Shown here piece after piece: positions 24,718-32,197 of a DNA stretch of 64,000 bases (positions are counted from its first letter, which is position 1; every line of letters begins with the position of its first letter). The notes beneath the pieces were generated by a model. The model saw only the letters and a list, made by a program, of their open reading frames with translations. It was not told the DNA's origin and did not search any database. Source of the DNA: Planctomycetota bacterium. Lineage in GTDB: Bacteria; Planctomycetota; Uabimicrobiia; Uabimicrobiales; Uabimicrobiaceae. The position numbers and the translations under genes were made by a program. The stretch covers positions 124,001 through 188,000 of the forward strand of contig JAJDCR010000081.1 in assembly GCA_029260735.1 (NCBI GenBank). The letters run 5' to 3'.

Positions 24718-26805
24718 ATGTTTACCATATCATGCAATAAATGCCAATTCGAACTTAATATCTTGAGCCCCGTCTCTTATAGTGATTGCGAGCGCTGTGG
24801 ATATCGAAATGCCCTAGAGCCAGAGAGCTATTATAAGCCTAAATTACTCGTCATTCAAGACCCAACTGGGACAGAAAAAGGAAAAGAGTATTGTGCAGAC
24901 GACGAAATAACTCTCGGAAGATTGCAAGATAACAATATCCAATTGCGAGATTCAAAAGCTTCTCGTAAACATGCTCGCTTAATTTATACTGATAACGGAT
25001 TCATTATCAAAGACCTCGGAAGTGGAAACGGCACTTATGTTAATAACATGCCCATTCAAGAGCAGCCATTAGAAGATAAGGATTTATTGCGTATTGGCGA
25101 TACTCACTTTATGTTTCGCAATAGTTACTCCTACTTACCTCAACAAGCGACAAAAGCGGTACTGGGAGATTCTTCGGCTTTAGAAAGAACAAATGCGGAG
25201 TTAAAATACAACTCCCAGCATTCTTTTCTAACAAACACAAAAGAACTTCTCAGTAAAGCTGAGATGGAAAAGGCTAATGCTAAACTTCGTATTTTATATG
25301 AAGTGAATCATGCCATTAGTTCGACTTTAGAACTCCAAAAGCTTCTGACATTGATATTAGAAACCGTTTTTAAATTCATCCCTGCTTCTCGAGGTGCCAT
25401 TTTACTCTATGATGAAAAGGATGATCCTCCTTTACAAATTGCCGTCACAAGAAACATTGATGGAGTTGAGGGAGGAACGATGACTATATCCAAAACTCTT
25501 ATGGAGAAAGTCATTAGAGATAGGTCTTCTATTTTAACTCAAGACACTCTCCTAGATGATAGTTTACGCAATGTTCAGAGTATCATCAGCCAGGGAACAA
25601 GAGCTGCTATGAGCGTACCTTTGATGTCTAAAGATGCTCTTTTGGCAATTTTATATGTTGATACGACCGAAAAAACTTCCCAATTCAATGAAGATACTCT
25701 GGAGCTTTTGACAGCAATTGCCGGTCAAGCCGCTGTTGTTATTGAGAATGCCAAACTCATTAAGAAAATAGAACTAGAAGTAGAAACTCGCGGTCATCTA
25801 CAACGTTATCTCTCCCCTGAACTTGTCGAACAAGTCGTTAATAAAAAAATTAACATTGATACAGGCGGGCAAGTAAAAAAAGCAACCGTTCTTTTTACAG
25901 ACTTACGTGGCTTCACCAAGATGACTGAGAATATTGGAGCGGAAGCGGTTGTTGGCATTTTAAATGACTACTTTACTCGTATGGTGGATATTATCTTTGG
26001 AACCAATGGAACCTTAGATAAATTTATGGGAGACGCCATCATGGGAATTTGGGGAATCCCTGTGAGTCATGTAGAAGATCCTTATCTTTCCGTAAAAGCT
26101 GCCATTGAAATGCAACGAGAACTCTTTTACTTCAATGTATCTCAGAAAAGAGCGGGCAAAAATACCCTTAAAATGGGGGCAGGAATCAATACTGGAAACA
26201 TTGTCGTAGGTAATATGGGGTCTCCTAAACGTATGGAGTATACAGTCATAGGCCCTGATGTCAACTTAGCCTCGCGGGTAGAACACCTAACCACTCGCAA
26301 CCAAGTTTTAATCACAGACAACACCTACAATGAAGCCCCTGAATTAATCCAGTGCATTGAACTTGAACCTACTAGAGTAAAAGGAATTGACCGAGACATT
26401 CAGGTCTATGGAGTTGTTTCCGTAAAGAAAATTTCTCCTTCTCTAGACAATGAGACTGTTCGTTTGTCTGTGGATAGCGTAGAATATATTAAGTTTGTTC
26501 CCGTTTTAATCCAAGATCCTCAGAATCCAGAAATAGAATATGAAGGTCTCTTACAAAATTTGAGCCCTCAATCAGTATCTATTGATATGGAGTTCCTCAA
26601 AGAACCTCATAATCTCTTAGAGGGAACCACCATCACTTTCTTTATTGATATGCCAAAGATTATCCCCGATGATCCCGTCACCATCACTGTAAGAAGCCTT
26701 ACTAGTCAAATGCACAATGATGATGAATACCTAGATTTAAATGCTGATATTGTAGATTTACCTGTGTCCGTGAAAGATTTTTTTGATAACATGTTTAGGG
26801 ATTGA
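24718..26805 (+). CDS. zinc ribbon-FHA-GAF-class III cyclase-PilZ regulator
   Basis: This 695-residue multidomain protein has a short CxxC...CxxC ribbon (about 6-26) and an FHA domain (about 45-140: LGR, SRKH, GSGNGTYVN). A GAF domain (about 190-345) precedes a nucleotide cyclase domain (about 385-565). Metal Asp residues of the cyclase are in LFTDLRGF and KFMGDAIMGIWG, and NLASRVEHL marks the end of the catalytic core. The last 110 residues look PilZ-like (about 587-690), though the RxxxR c-di-GMP motif is not evident. It likely makes cAMP or cGMP in response to a GAF ligand and a phosphothreonine partner. A consensus promoter precedes it, and the UbiB-like gene follows after 11 bases. Confidence 0.87.
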   Translation: MFTISCNKCQFELNILSPVSYSDCERCGYRNALEPESYYKPKLLVIQDPTGTEKGKEYCADDEITLGRLQDNNIQLRDSKASRKHARLIYTDNGFIIKDLGSGNGTYVNNMPIQEQPLEDKDLLRIGDTHFMFRNSYSYLPQQATKAVLGDSSALERTNAELKYNSQHSFLTNTKELLSKAEMEKANAKLRILYEVNHAISSTLELQKLLTLILETVFKFIPASRGAILLYDEKDDPPLQIAVTRNIDGVEGGTMTISKTLMEKVIRDRSSILTQDTLLDDSLRNVQSIISQGTRAAMSVPLMSKDALLAILYVDTTEKTSQFNEDTLELLTAIAGQAAVVIENAKLIKKIELEVETRGHLQRYLSPELVEQVVNKKINIDTGGQVKKATVLFTDLRGFTKMTENIGAEAVVGILNDYFTRMVDIIFGTNGTLDKFMGDAIMGIWGIPVSHVEDPYLSVKAAIEMQRELFYFNVSQKRAGKNTLKMGAGINTGNIVVGNMGSPKRMEYTVIGPDVNLASRVEHLTTRNQVLITDNTYNEAPELIQCIELEPTRVKGIDRDIQVYGVVSVKKISPSLDNETVRLSVDSVEYIKFVPVLIQDPQNPEIEYEGLLQNLSPQSVSIDMEFLKEPHNLLEGTTITFFIDMPKIIPDDPVTITVRSLTSQMHNDDEYLDLNADIVDLPVSVKDFFDNMFRD

Positions 26806-26816
26806 TGCACTAGCCC

Positions 26817-28502
26817 ATGAAATTTAGCTTTAAACGCACTTACAAAAACCTAATGCGAGTGAAAGAAATTCTTCAGGTTTTGAGTAAGCATGGTTTTGGA
26901 CATATCATTTCGCAGTTGAATTTACCTCATTACATACCAAGTTTACGACATTTCAAACCGTCCAATGCTTTGCCTCTCTATATTCCTGAAGATACTATGG
27001 CACTGAGAGCTCGTTTGGCTTTCCAAGAGCTAGGCCCCACCTTTGTCAAGTTGGGGCAAATTTTCTCTGGGCGTCCTGATCTTTTCCCAGATGCATTCAT
27101 TCAAGAATTCAAAAAACTACAGGACGATGTCCCTCCGTTTCCTCGAGAAGAAGCCTTTGCAGTTGTCGAAAAAGAACTAGGTGCTCCCGCTCATCAAATA
27201 TTTCCCTACTTCAATGAAAACGTCTTAGCTTCTGGTTCAATTGCTCAAGTTCACGAAGCTCGCTTACCTGACGGGCAAGAAGTCATTGTCAAGATTAAAC
27301 GACCCGGCATCAACAAAATAATTGCCACCGATGTTGCCATTCTCCGTTTTTTGGCTGATTTGATTGAGAAATACGTAGAAGAGTTAGAGTTCATGCAACC
27401 TGGAGTTATTGTCGATGAATTTTCTAAAGGAATACGAAAAGAGCTAGACTTTATCCTAGAAGCCTCCTACTGTGAAAAATTTTCTGCCCTTCTAAAAGAC
27501 AACCCCAAAGTCAATTCTCCCGATATCTTTTGGCAGTACAGCACCTCCAACCTTTTAACTTTGCAAAAATTAAAAGGGCACAACATAGGAGATCTTGCCA
27601 ATATTCAGAAAAAGGGAATTGATCCTAAAGGGCTTGCAAGAGACTTAACCTCCATTTTCATGAAACAATACTTTGTTTGGGGACTCTTTCACGCAGATCC
27701 ACATCCTGGAAATATTCTTGTCTCAGACGATGGAGTCATCAATCTTATAGACTTTGGTTCCGTAGGCCATCTTTCCAACGAGCTCAAAAGCCAACTTTCG
27801 ACCACAGTATTAGCCTTAATGGACACAGATTTAGATCTTCTAATTGAAGTTTACGGCGATATTGGAGTCTTTACTGGTAGTGTCAATACACGCGAGCTCA
27901 AAGCTGATATTTTGGAAGTATTGGATAAATATTTCTACACCCCTTTTGAACATTTGAATTTTAAAAATGTTTTTGAGGATATTGTTCAGATTTCTTGGTC
28001 TCATAAAGTTATCTTACCTCGAGAGTTCATTGTCTTTGCCAAATCTTTAGTTACAGTAACCGGATTGGCCCAAGAGCTAGACCCTGAGTTTAACCTAGGA
28101 AAAGCAGCAGCCCCCCATATTACTTCTATTCTCCAAGAAAAATTTTCTCCCAAACGAATGTTGAGTTTAAGTTGGGTTACCTTATGGTCGCTGACCTCTC
28201 TTTTGCAGCGTCTTCCCTCCGAGGCAAAAGAGTTTTTGCGTCGATTCAAAGAAGGTAACCTTAAAGTCACCATAAAACATGAAGTCTCCGCAAAATACTT
28301 TTCCCAAGTCGAAAAGATGTCTAATCGTTTGGTTGTAAGTATAATCATGGGTTCCATTATCATAGGGGCATCATTACTTAGCATGGCCCAAGTAGGCCCC
28401 ACTTTTCACGGGCTTTCTATTTTGGGGATAGTGGGCTATGTCATGGCCACCTTTTTAGGTCTGTGCCTAACCATCTCCATGATGCGATCAGGAAGACTTT
28501 AG
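26817..28502 (+). CDS. ABC1/UbiB/COQ8-type atypical kinase
   Basis: The 561-residue protein shows the family signatures. They are the KxGQ motif in FVKLGQIFSGRPDL (about 72-85), the Ala-rich-type loop GSIAQVHEA and catalytic Lys in VIVKIKRP. HADPHPGN and IDFG follow in the C-lobe. Two membrane helices lie at the C-terminus (about 505-525 and 535-557). UbiB proteins support ubiquinone or other prenyl-lipid metabolism as ATPases/atypical kinases. No quinone gene is adjacent. It probably shares the upstream cyclase transcript. Confidence 0.9.
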   Translation: MKFSFKRTYKNLMRVKEILQVLSKHGFGHIISQLNLPHYIPSLRHFKPSNALPLYIPEDTMALRARLAFQELGPTFVKLGQIFSGRPDLFPDAFIQEFKKLQDDVPPFPREEAFAVVEKELGAPAHQIFPYFNENVLASGSIAQVHEARLPDGQEVIVKIKRPGINKIIATDVAILRFLADLIEKYVEELEFMQPGVIVDEFSKGIRKELDFILEASYCEKFSALLKDNPKVNSPDIFWQYSTSNLLTLQKLKGHNIGDLANIQKKGIDPKGLARDLTSIFMKQYFVWGLFHADPHPGNILVSDDGVINLIDFGSVGHLSNELKSQLSTTVLALMDTDLDLLIEVYGDIGVFTGSVNTRELKADILEVLDKYFYTPFEHLNFKNVFEDIVQISWSHKVILPREFIVFAKSLVTVTGLAQELDPEFNLGKAAAPHITSILQEKFSPKRMLSLSWVTLWSLTSLLQRLPSEAKEFLRRFKEGNLKVTIKHEVSAKYFSQVEKMSNRLVVSIIMGSIIIGASLLSMAQVGPTFHGLSILGIVGYVMATFLGLCLTISMMRSGRL

Positions 28503-28558
28503 AGTGCTTTAAAGTGTTCTAGAGTGATTTTAGGCTGCTTTAGAATGCTTTAAGGTAC
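28498..28558. repeat. six degenerate 10-bp tandem repeats
   Basis: Units of about TTTAGAGTGC follow one another: 28498-28507, 28508-28517, 28518-28527, 28528-28538 (11 bases), 28539-28548 and 28549-28558. They overlap the stop codon of the UbiB-like gene and fill the gap to the next gene. The helical-turn spacing would place each unit on the same DNA face. Confidence 0.7.
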
Positions 28559-28580
28559 CCAAATGAGAGAGAGGGTAACA

Positions 28581-29480
28581 ATGAAATCAGAGAAAATTAC
28601 CTTACTTTTCTTTGTATCACTGGCAATCTTTTTTGCTATACAACAAAAAACTCCTCCTCAAAAACTCGAACCGATATCAAACAAGACAAAAGAAAAAAAA
28701 ACCTCTCTCCATTTTCTTAGTGTAGACCACTCTACTCAAGAAACAAAATCTGTAAAAAAAACTTCCTCTCCCCTAAAAAACCCTACCTTAAAAAGTCCCT
28801 CTCCTTTAGAGAAACTATTACTCCGCAATCCCAAAGAAAAAGAACTTCTCTTTGCTCTTTTAGATCTAAAAGAAAAAAATCACTTTATCCCCGATGATAT
28901 CAAGATCTTAAAAAACCTCTATCAAAACTATTTACAAAATACCTCCCTAAGAACTTTAATCATCTCTTGTTTAGGAACTCTCAAAAAAGAAGAGGTTTTT
29001 TTTTGGCTCCAAGATATATTATGGAATCCTTTTGAAAAAATGGATCAAATCTCTATCCTCGGAGTTTTGGGAAACTACCCCCAGGGCAAAGACCTCTTGC
29101 AAACTTTCTTTCATCGTGAAAATGATTTTTCTCTTCTCTCTTATGCTTCTTATGAACTAGCCGAAATGGCCTTGGATGACCGAGAAGTTTACAACACTCT
29201 CTATAATAAATTCCAAGAAAGCCCCAGCAGCGACTTACAAAAACATTTAATCATTGCTATGGGGAAAATGAATATCCCCAACCAAGCTCCTTTTTTTGAA
29301 ATGATCATCTCAAGCCCTCGTTTTGATCCTCCTGTCCGCTCTTATGCCATCGAAGCTCTTTGCATTCATCTATCACCCCAAAATGATCTTCTTCGCCGTA
29401 TCCTCTTGCGAGTTCAACTGAGAGTCTCTAACACAAGATTAAACGAAAGGATTACCGAAATCCTAGAGCGCCTGCCCTAA
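28581..29480 (+). CDS. membrane-anchored HEAT-like repeat protein
   Basis: The protein has 299 residues from the ATG at 28581, chosen because GAGAGAGGG lies just upstream; an in-frame ATG at 28563 has only a weak site. A single N-terminal hydrophobic helix (about 6-20) anchors or exports it. A Lys/Ser/Pro-rich linker runs to about 75. The remainder is paired helices with repeated spacing (LLFALLDLKEK, LRTLIISCLG, ISILGVLGNY, LSYASYELAEM, HLIIAMGKM) typical of HEAT/armadillo scaffolds. No catalytic motif. It is likely a protein-binding module on the periplasmic side. Confidence 0.65.
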   Translation: MKSEKITLLFFVSLAIFFAIQQKTPPQKLEPISNKTKEKKTSLHFLSVDHSTQETKSVKKTSSPLKNPTLKSPSPLEKLLLRNPKEKELLFALLDLKEKNHFIPDDIKILKNLYQNYLQNTSLRTLIISCLGTLKKEEVFFWLQDILWNPFEKMDQISILGVLGNYPQGKDLLQTFFHRENDFSLLSYASYELAEMALDDREVYNTLYNKFQESPSSDLQKHLIIAMGKMNIPNQAPFFEMIISSPRFDPPVRSYAIEALCIHLSPQNDLLRRILLRVQLRVSNTRLNERITEILERLP

Positions 29481-29579
29481 GTTCTCTCTTTCCTTTTTTC
29501 TTTTTTGTGCTATGATAAAAGTATTCTGTACCATTTTTTGAAAGTACAAAATATTGGGCGTGTCCCAGGGAGGTTTATT

Positions 29580-30410
29580 ATGTATAAGGCTATTATTTTT
29601 CTTTTTGTTTGTGGGAGTTTTTTTTCTTCCAACTGGGCAGAGGATGCTCCTCTCTCTGATTTGCAGTGGAAAATCCTTGATCGTTTCGAAATGGAACTAG
29701 GCCAGAAACAACCCAAAGATTGGAAGCTAGGAGAAAAAAGTTTTTCTGAGCTAAACTTTGCTCCCCACAAAGAAGGGCTCGAAGTTGTTCTCACTCAAAA
29801 ACCAAGCAAAGAAAACGGCCGCTTTGTCCTCGAAAAACATTTCTCCGATTTAAGGCTGGGAGAGCATTTTGGCTTGCAACTTCGGGTTAAAGCTAAAAGC
29901 ACGGGAGGCCGTCTTACTCTACGCGTAGGAGAAACCAGCAATGCTGTTTATTGGTACTCTCAAGAAAAAGACGATTGGCAAATACTACGCATCGCCTTTA
30001 ATGTCCACAAGCCCAGCTTGACTTTAATTCTGGAAGGAGAAAATCTAACTCGTTTCAGTAAAGAAAGCCGCTTCATCTTTGGTGAACTTAGCTACGCTCT
30101 AGCCAAAGAGCCGATCCCTGTCCCTCAGCCCCCCCTCAAAGAAATTATTCTCTGGGAAGCTTATCGTAACCTAGGGGAATTTCTCGATGATGAATGGGGA
30201 GTAAAAGAACATACCCTTGTTCACTTATCTGAGCCTAATGGAGACCCTAACTCACAAGTAAAAGTACAATTCTCTATTGATTTACTTAAGGGAGGTAAGT
30301 CGGTGAAGTGGGGATGTCGCTCTGTCAGTATCCGTCGTCTACCTTCGGAACATTGGGTTCTCACCGAAAAAACCAAAGTTGAGCTTATCGATTGGATTAA
30401 GCAACACTAG
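29580..30410 (+). CDS. secreted protein of unknown function, beta-sandwich-like
   Basis: The ATG at 29580 has GGGAGG at ideal spacing and gives 276 residues beginning with a signal peptide (cleavage near SNWAED, about 20). The frame is open upstream to 29505 but without a ribosome site. The mature part contains about eight predicted beta strands (LQLRVKAKS, RLTLRVGET, LTLILEGE), suggesting a carbohydrate-binding-like jelly roll. This is inferred from pattern only. The TAG stop (30408-30410) is formed by the first three bases of a MITE-like element. Confidence 0.6.
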   Translation: MYKAIIFLFVCGSFFSSNWAEDAPLSDLQWKILDRFEMELGQKQPKDWKLGEKSFSELNFAPHKEGLEVVLTQKPSKENGRFVLEKHFSDLRLGEHFGLQLRVKAKSTGGRLTLRVGETSNAVYWYSQEKDDWQILRIAFNVHKPSLTLILEGENLTRFSKESRFIFGELSYALAKEPIPVPQPPLKEIILWEAYRNLGEFLDDEWGVKEHTLVHLSEPNGDPNSQVKVQFSIDLLKGGKSVKWGCRSVSIRRLPSEHWVLTEKTKVELIDWIKQH

Positions 30411-30584
30411 GGCCTGTATTCTCATTCAGCTTTTTTTGCAATTTTTTGGGAATTTAGATGTATAACTCTTGATTCTAGTTCTAATTGTATAACGTGGTTA
30501 GCTGAATGAGAACACATGCCCTTATATGCCCTTGCGGGCTAAATCGAAAAAATAAAAGAATAAGCTGAATGAGGACACACCCTA
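30408..30584. mobile_element. MITE-like element with three copies of its terminal repeat
   Basis: TAGGGCCTGTATTCTCATTC at the left end (extending to CAGCTT, 30432) is inverted at the right end (30562-30584, ending GACACACCCTA). A third, inverted copy ends at about 30524 (GAGAACACATGCCCTTA). The left copy is the TAG stop of the + strand gene and the right copy the TAG stop of the - strand rhodanese gene, so the element exactly fills the gap between two convergent stops. No coding capacity. The TA ends suit an IS630/Tc1-like origin. Confidence 0.7.
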
Positions 30585-31133
30585 TTTGATCATGCCTTCA
30601 TAGCCCTCTGCAACCAAATTCCACTGCTGTCCATAAACATGAACTTGTTTTGTTTTTCCCTCAGAGTTCACTAAATCTTGCTCGGCGTGAGTCCAGGCCA
30701 AGATGCTTCCGGCTAAATTCTTTACCCTAAATTTTTCTTTTTGTAATTCTTCTGCATATTTACCACTGCGGTAGCCGATCGTGCAGTAGGGAATAATAAG
30801 GTGATTTTGGTAATCTTTTTTATTCTGCTTAAACTCCTCTTGGGTAATAGCTCCGGGAATCATGGAAACTTTCTGCTCACGTTTTTCCCGAACATCCACA
30901 ATAACAACAAGCTGAGTAGAAGAAATTTCCAGAAGCTCTTCTACTGTGATATCCTCTACCGCAGAAAAATCTTTCTTGTACCCTTGGTACATCGAGAATA
31001 CTTTCTCTTTTTTTTCCTGATTTCCCCAACCAGAATAGGAAGAACTTTGGCAACTAACCCAGAAAAAAATTCCTCCAAGCAAGGACAACACTCCTAATAA
31101 CTTCGCAAAAAAACTCCATGTTTCCAACATCAT
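30582..31133 (-). CDS. rhodanese-domain lipoprotein
   Basis: The 183-residue protein has a lipoprotein signal (FFWVSC, Cys28). A single rhodanese domain (about 62-175) contains VDVRE (80-84) and the active-site loop PYCTIGYRSG with Cys117. Single-domain rhodaneses transfer sulfane sulfur, or sense redox state or arsenate. Here membrane anchorage places it in the periplasm or outer membrane. The stop codon TAG lies in the terminal repeat of the neighbouring MITE-like element. Upstream (about 31141) begins the divergent promoter of a PEP-CTERM gene. Confidence 0.85.
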   Translation of the reverse strand: MMLETWSFFAKLLGVLSLLGGIFFWVSCQSSSYSGWGNQEKKEKVFSMYQGYKKDFSAVEDITVEELLEISSTQLVVIVDVREKREQKVSMIPGAITQEEFKQNKKDYQNHLIIPYCTIGYRSGKYAEELQKEKFRVKNLAGSILAWTHAEQDLVNSEGKTKQVHVYGQQWNLVAEGYEGMIK

Positions 31134-31168
31134 CTATTTCCTTATCAAGTCTTATTGAATGAGTAAAC

Positions 31169-31197
31169 TTGCACAATCTCTGTTTAAATGGTATCAT
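31169..31197 (+). promoter_or_regulatory. sigma70-type promoter for the PEP-CTERM gene
   Basis: TTGCAC (31169-31174), 17 bases, TATCAT (31192-31197), about 54 bases before the ATG at 31251. Confidence 0.6.
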
Positions 31198-31250
31198 TAA
31201 GGATGTCAAAGTAAACTAAAATCTTAAACCCCACCACGGGAGATTTTCTC

Positions 31251-31916
31251 ATGTCTCATAGCCATCACTGGGCCATAGCATTCGCAGTGGTTTTCTTATT
31301 TTGCTTCACCCAAAAAGCCCAAGCCGGTTTTATCACTTTTGACAACGAAAATGACTTTCTTTCGGCCGCAGGGCCTGTCTTAGTCGAAAGCTTTGAGAGT
31401 TTTTCCAGTATCGCAGGCCAAAGCCAAGTTCGCTCTTCTCTGAGCACAACCAACTTCGAAATCAATCACTTTGGGGGGAGCAATTTCTTTGTCGCAGATG
31501 AACCTCTCTTCGGAGGATTTGCCACCGACGGAATCCACTACCTAGAAGAAGTCAGCACCGGTAGCCCAAACACCTTCCACTTTCATAGTTTCCAAGAGCC
31601 CATCACCGCATTTGGACTTTTTATTACAGACTTTGGGGACTTTGGCAACCAATCGGTTCCTTTGGAAATGACAATTAATGACAGCACCACACTCTTTATC
31701 GCCAATCCAGGAGACCCTGATGGAAGCATCAGGTATTTTGGAGTGATTGCAACAGGCGGAGAAATAATTACCGATGTAAAATTGACGAATGCAGATGCTC
31801 TTGCTTTGGATGAAGTGAGTATATCGGCAGGTGTTCCCGAACCCAGTGGCATATTGATGTTTTTCTTTGCCTTGGTTTTGGGAACAGTGAGGTTTTCTCG
31901 TTTAAGGCTAGGCTAG
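31251..31916 (+). CDS. PEP-CTERM exported protein
   Basis: The 221-residue protein has a signal peptide (1-26, ending KAQAG), a beta-rich mature domain starting FITFDNENDF, and a C-terminal PEP-CTERM signal (VPEPSG, hydrophobic helix, then a short Arg-rich tail; about 195-221). The middle matches the general class of PEP-CTERM surface proteins with a lectin-like fold; no enzyme motif is visible. It is one of two PEP-CTERM proteins in the window, the other being the protease at 3195-4205. It is transcribed from its own promoter, and palindromic repeats follow it. Confidence 0.85.
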   Translation: MSHSHHWAIAFAVVFLFCFTQKAQAGFITFDNENDFLSAAGPVLVESFESFSSIAGQSQVRSSLSTTNFEINHFGGSNFFVADEPLFGGFATDGIHYLEEVSTGSPNTFHFHSFQEPITAFGLFITDFGDFGNQSVPLEMTINDSTTLFIANPGDPDGSIRYFGVIATGGEIITDVKLTNADALALDEVSISAGVPEPSGILMFFFALVLGTVRFSRLRLG

Positions 31917-31992
31917 GAATACCTATCGAAATAAGCGAAGGTGGAGGGCTTTGCCTCGACTACTGTTGAAATAAGAAATTTCTTTTGGTTTA

Positions 31993-32178
31993 TGGTCGCG
32001 TAGCGACTGAGGCACGTAGCCAGGGCATTTATGCCCTGGAGCAATAAGAATAAACAATAGCGTGCCGTAGGTACAAAGGACATAATTTCCTTGGTACCTA
32101 CGGCACCAAAATTTTCTGTATGCTTTTATTTCCAGGGGTTAAAACCCCTGGCTACGTTCCCACTGCTCCGCAGTGAAT
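31993..32178. repeat. nested palindromic repeat cluster
   Basis: Successive hairpins are GTCGC/GCGAC (near 31995-32006), CCAGGGCATTTATGCCCTGG (32020-32039), GTGCCGTAGGTAC with GGTACCTACGGCAC (32062-32074 and 32092-32105), CCAGGGGTTAAAACCCCTGG (32132-32151) and CACTGCTCCGCAGTG (32161-32175). The outer parts also pair with each other (CACGTAGCCAGGG with CCCTGGCTACGT). The cluster fills most of the 281-base gap between convergent genes. No ORF is present. Confidence 0.85.
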
Positions 32179-32197
32179 ACCTTCTTCATTCTAAAAA

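Noticed and set aside
29554..29575. ATTGGGCGTGTCCC resembling the MITE terminal repeat
   Set aside because: Only a short one-sided match without an inverted partner or TA boundary; it overlaps the ribosome-binding region of the gene at 29580.
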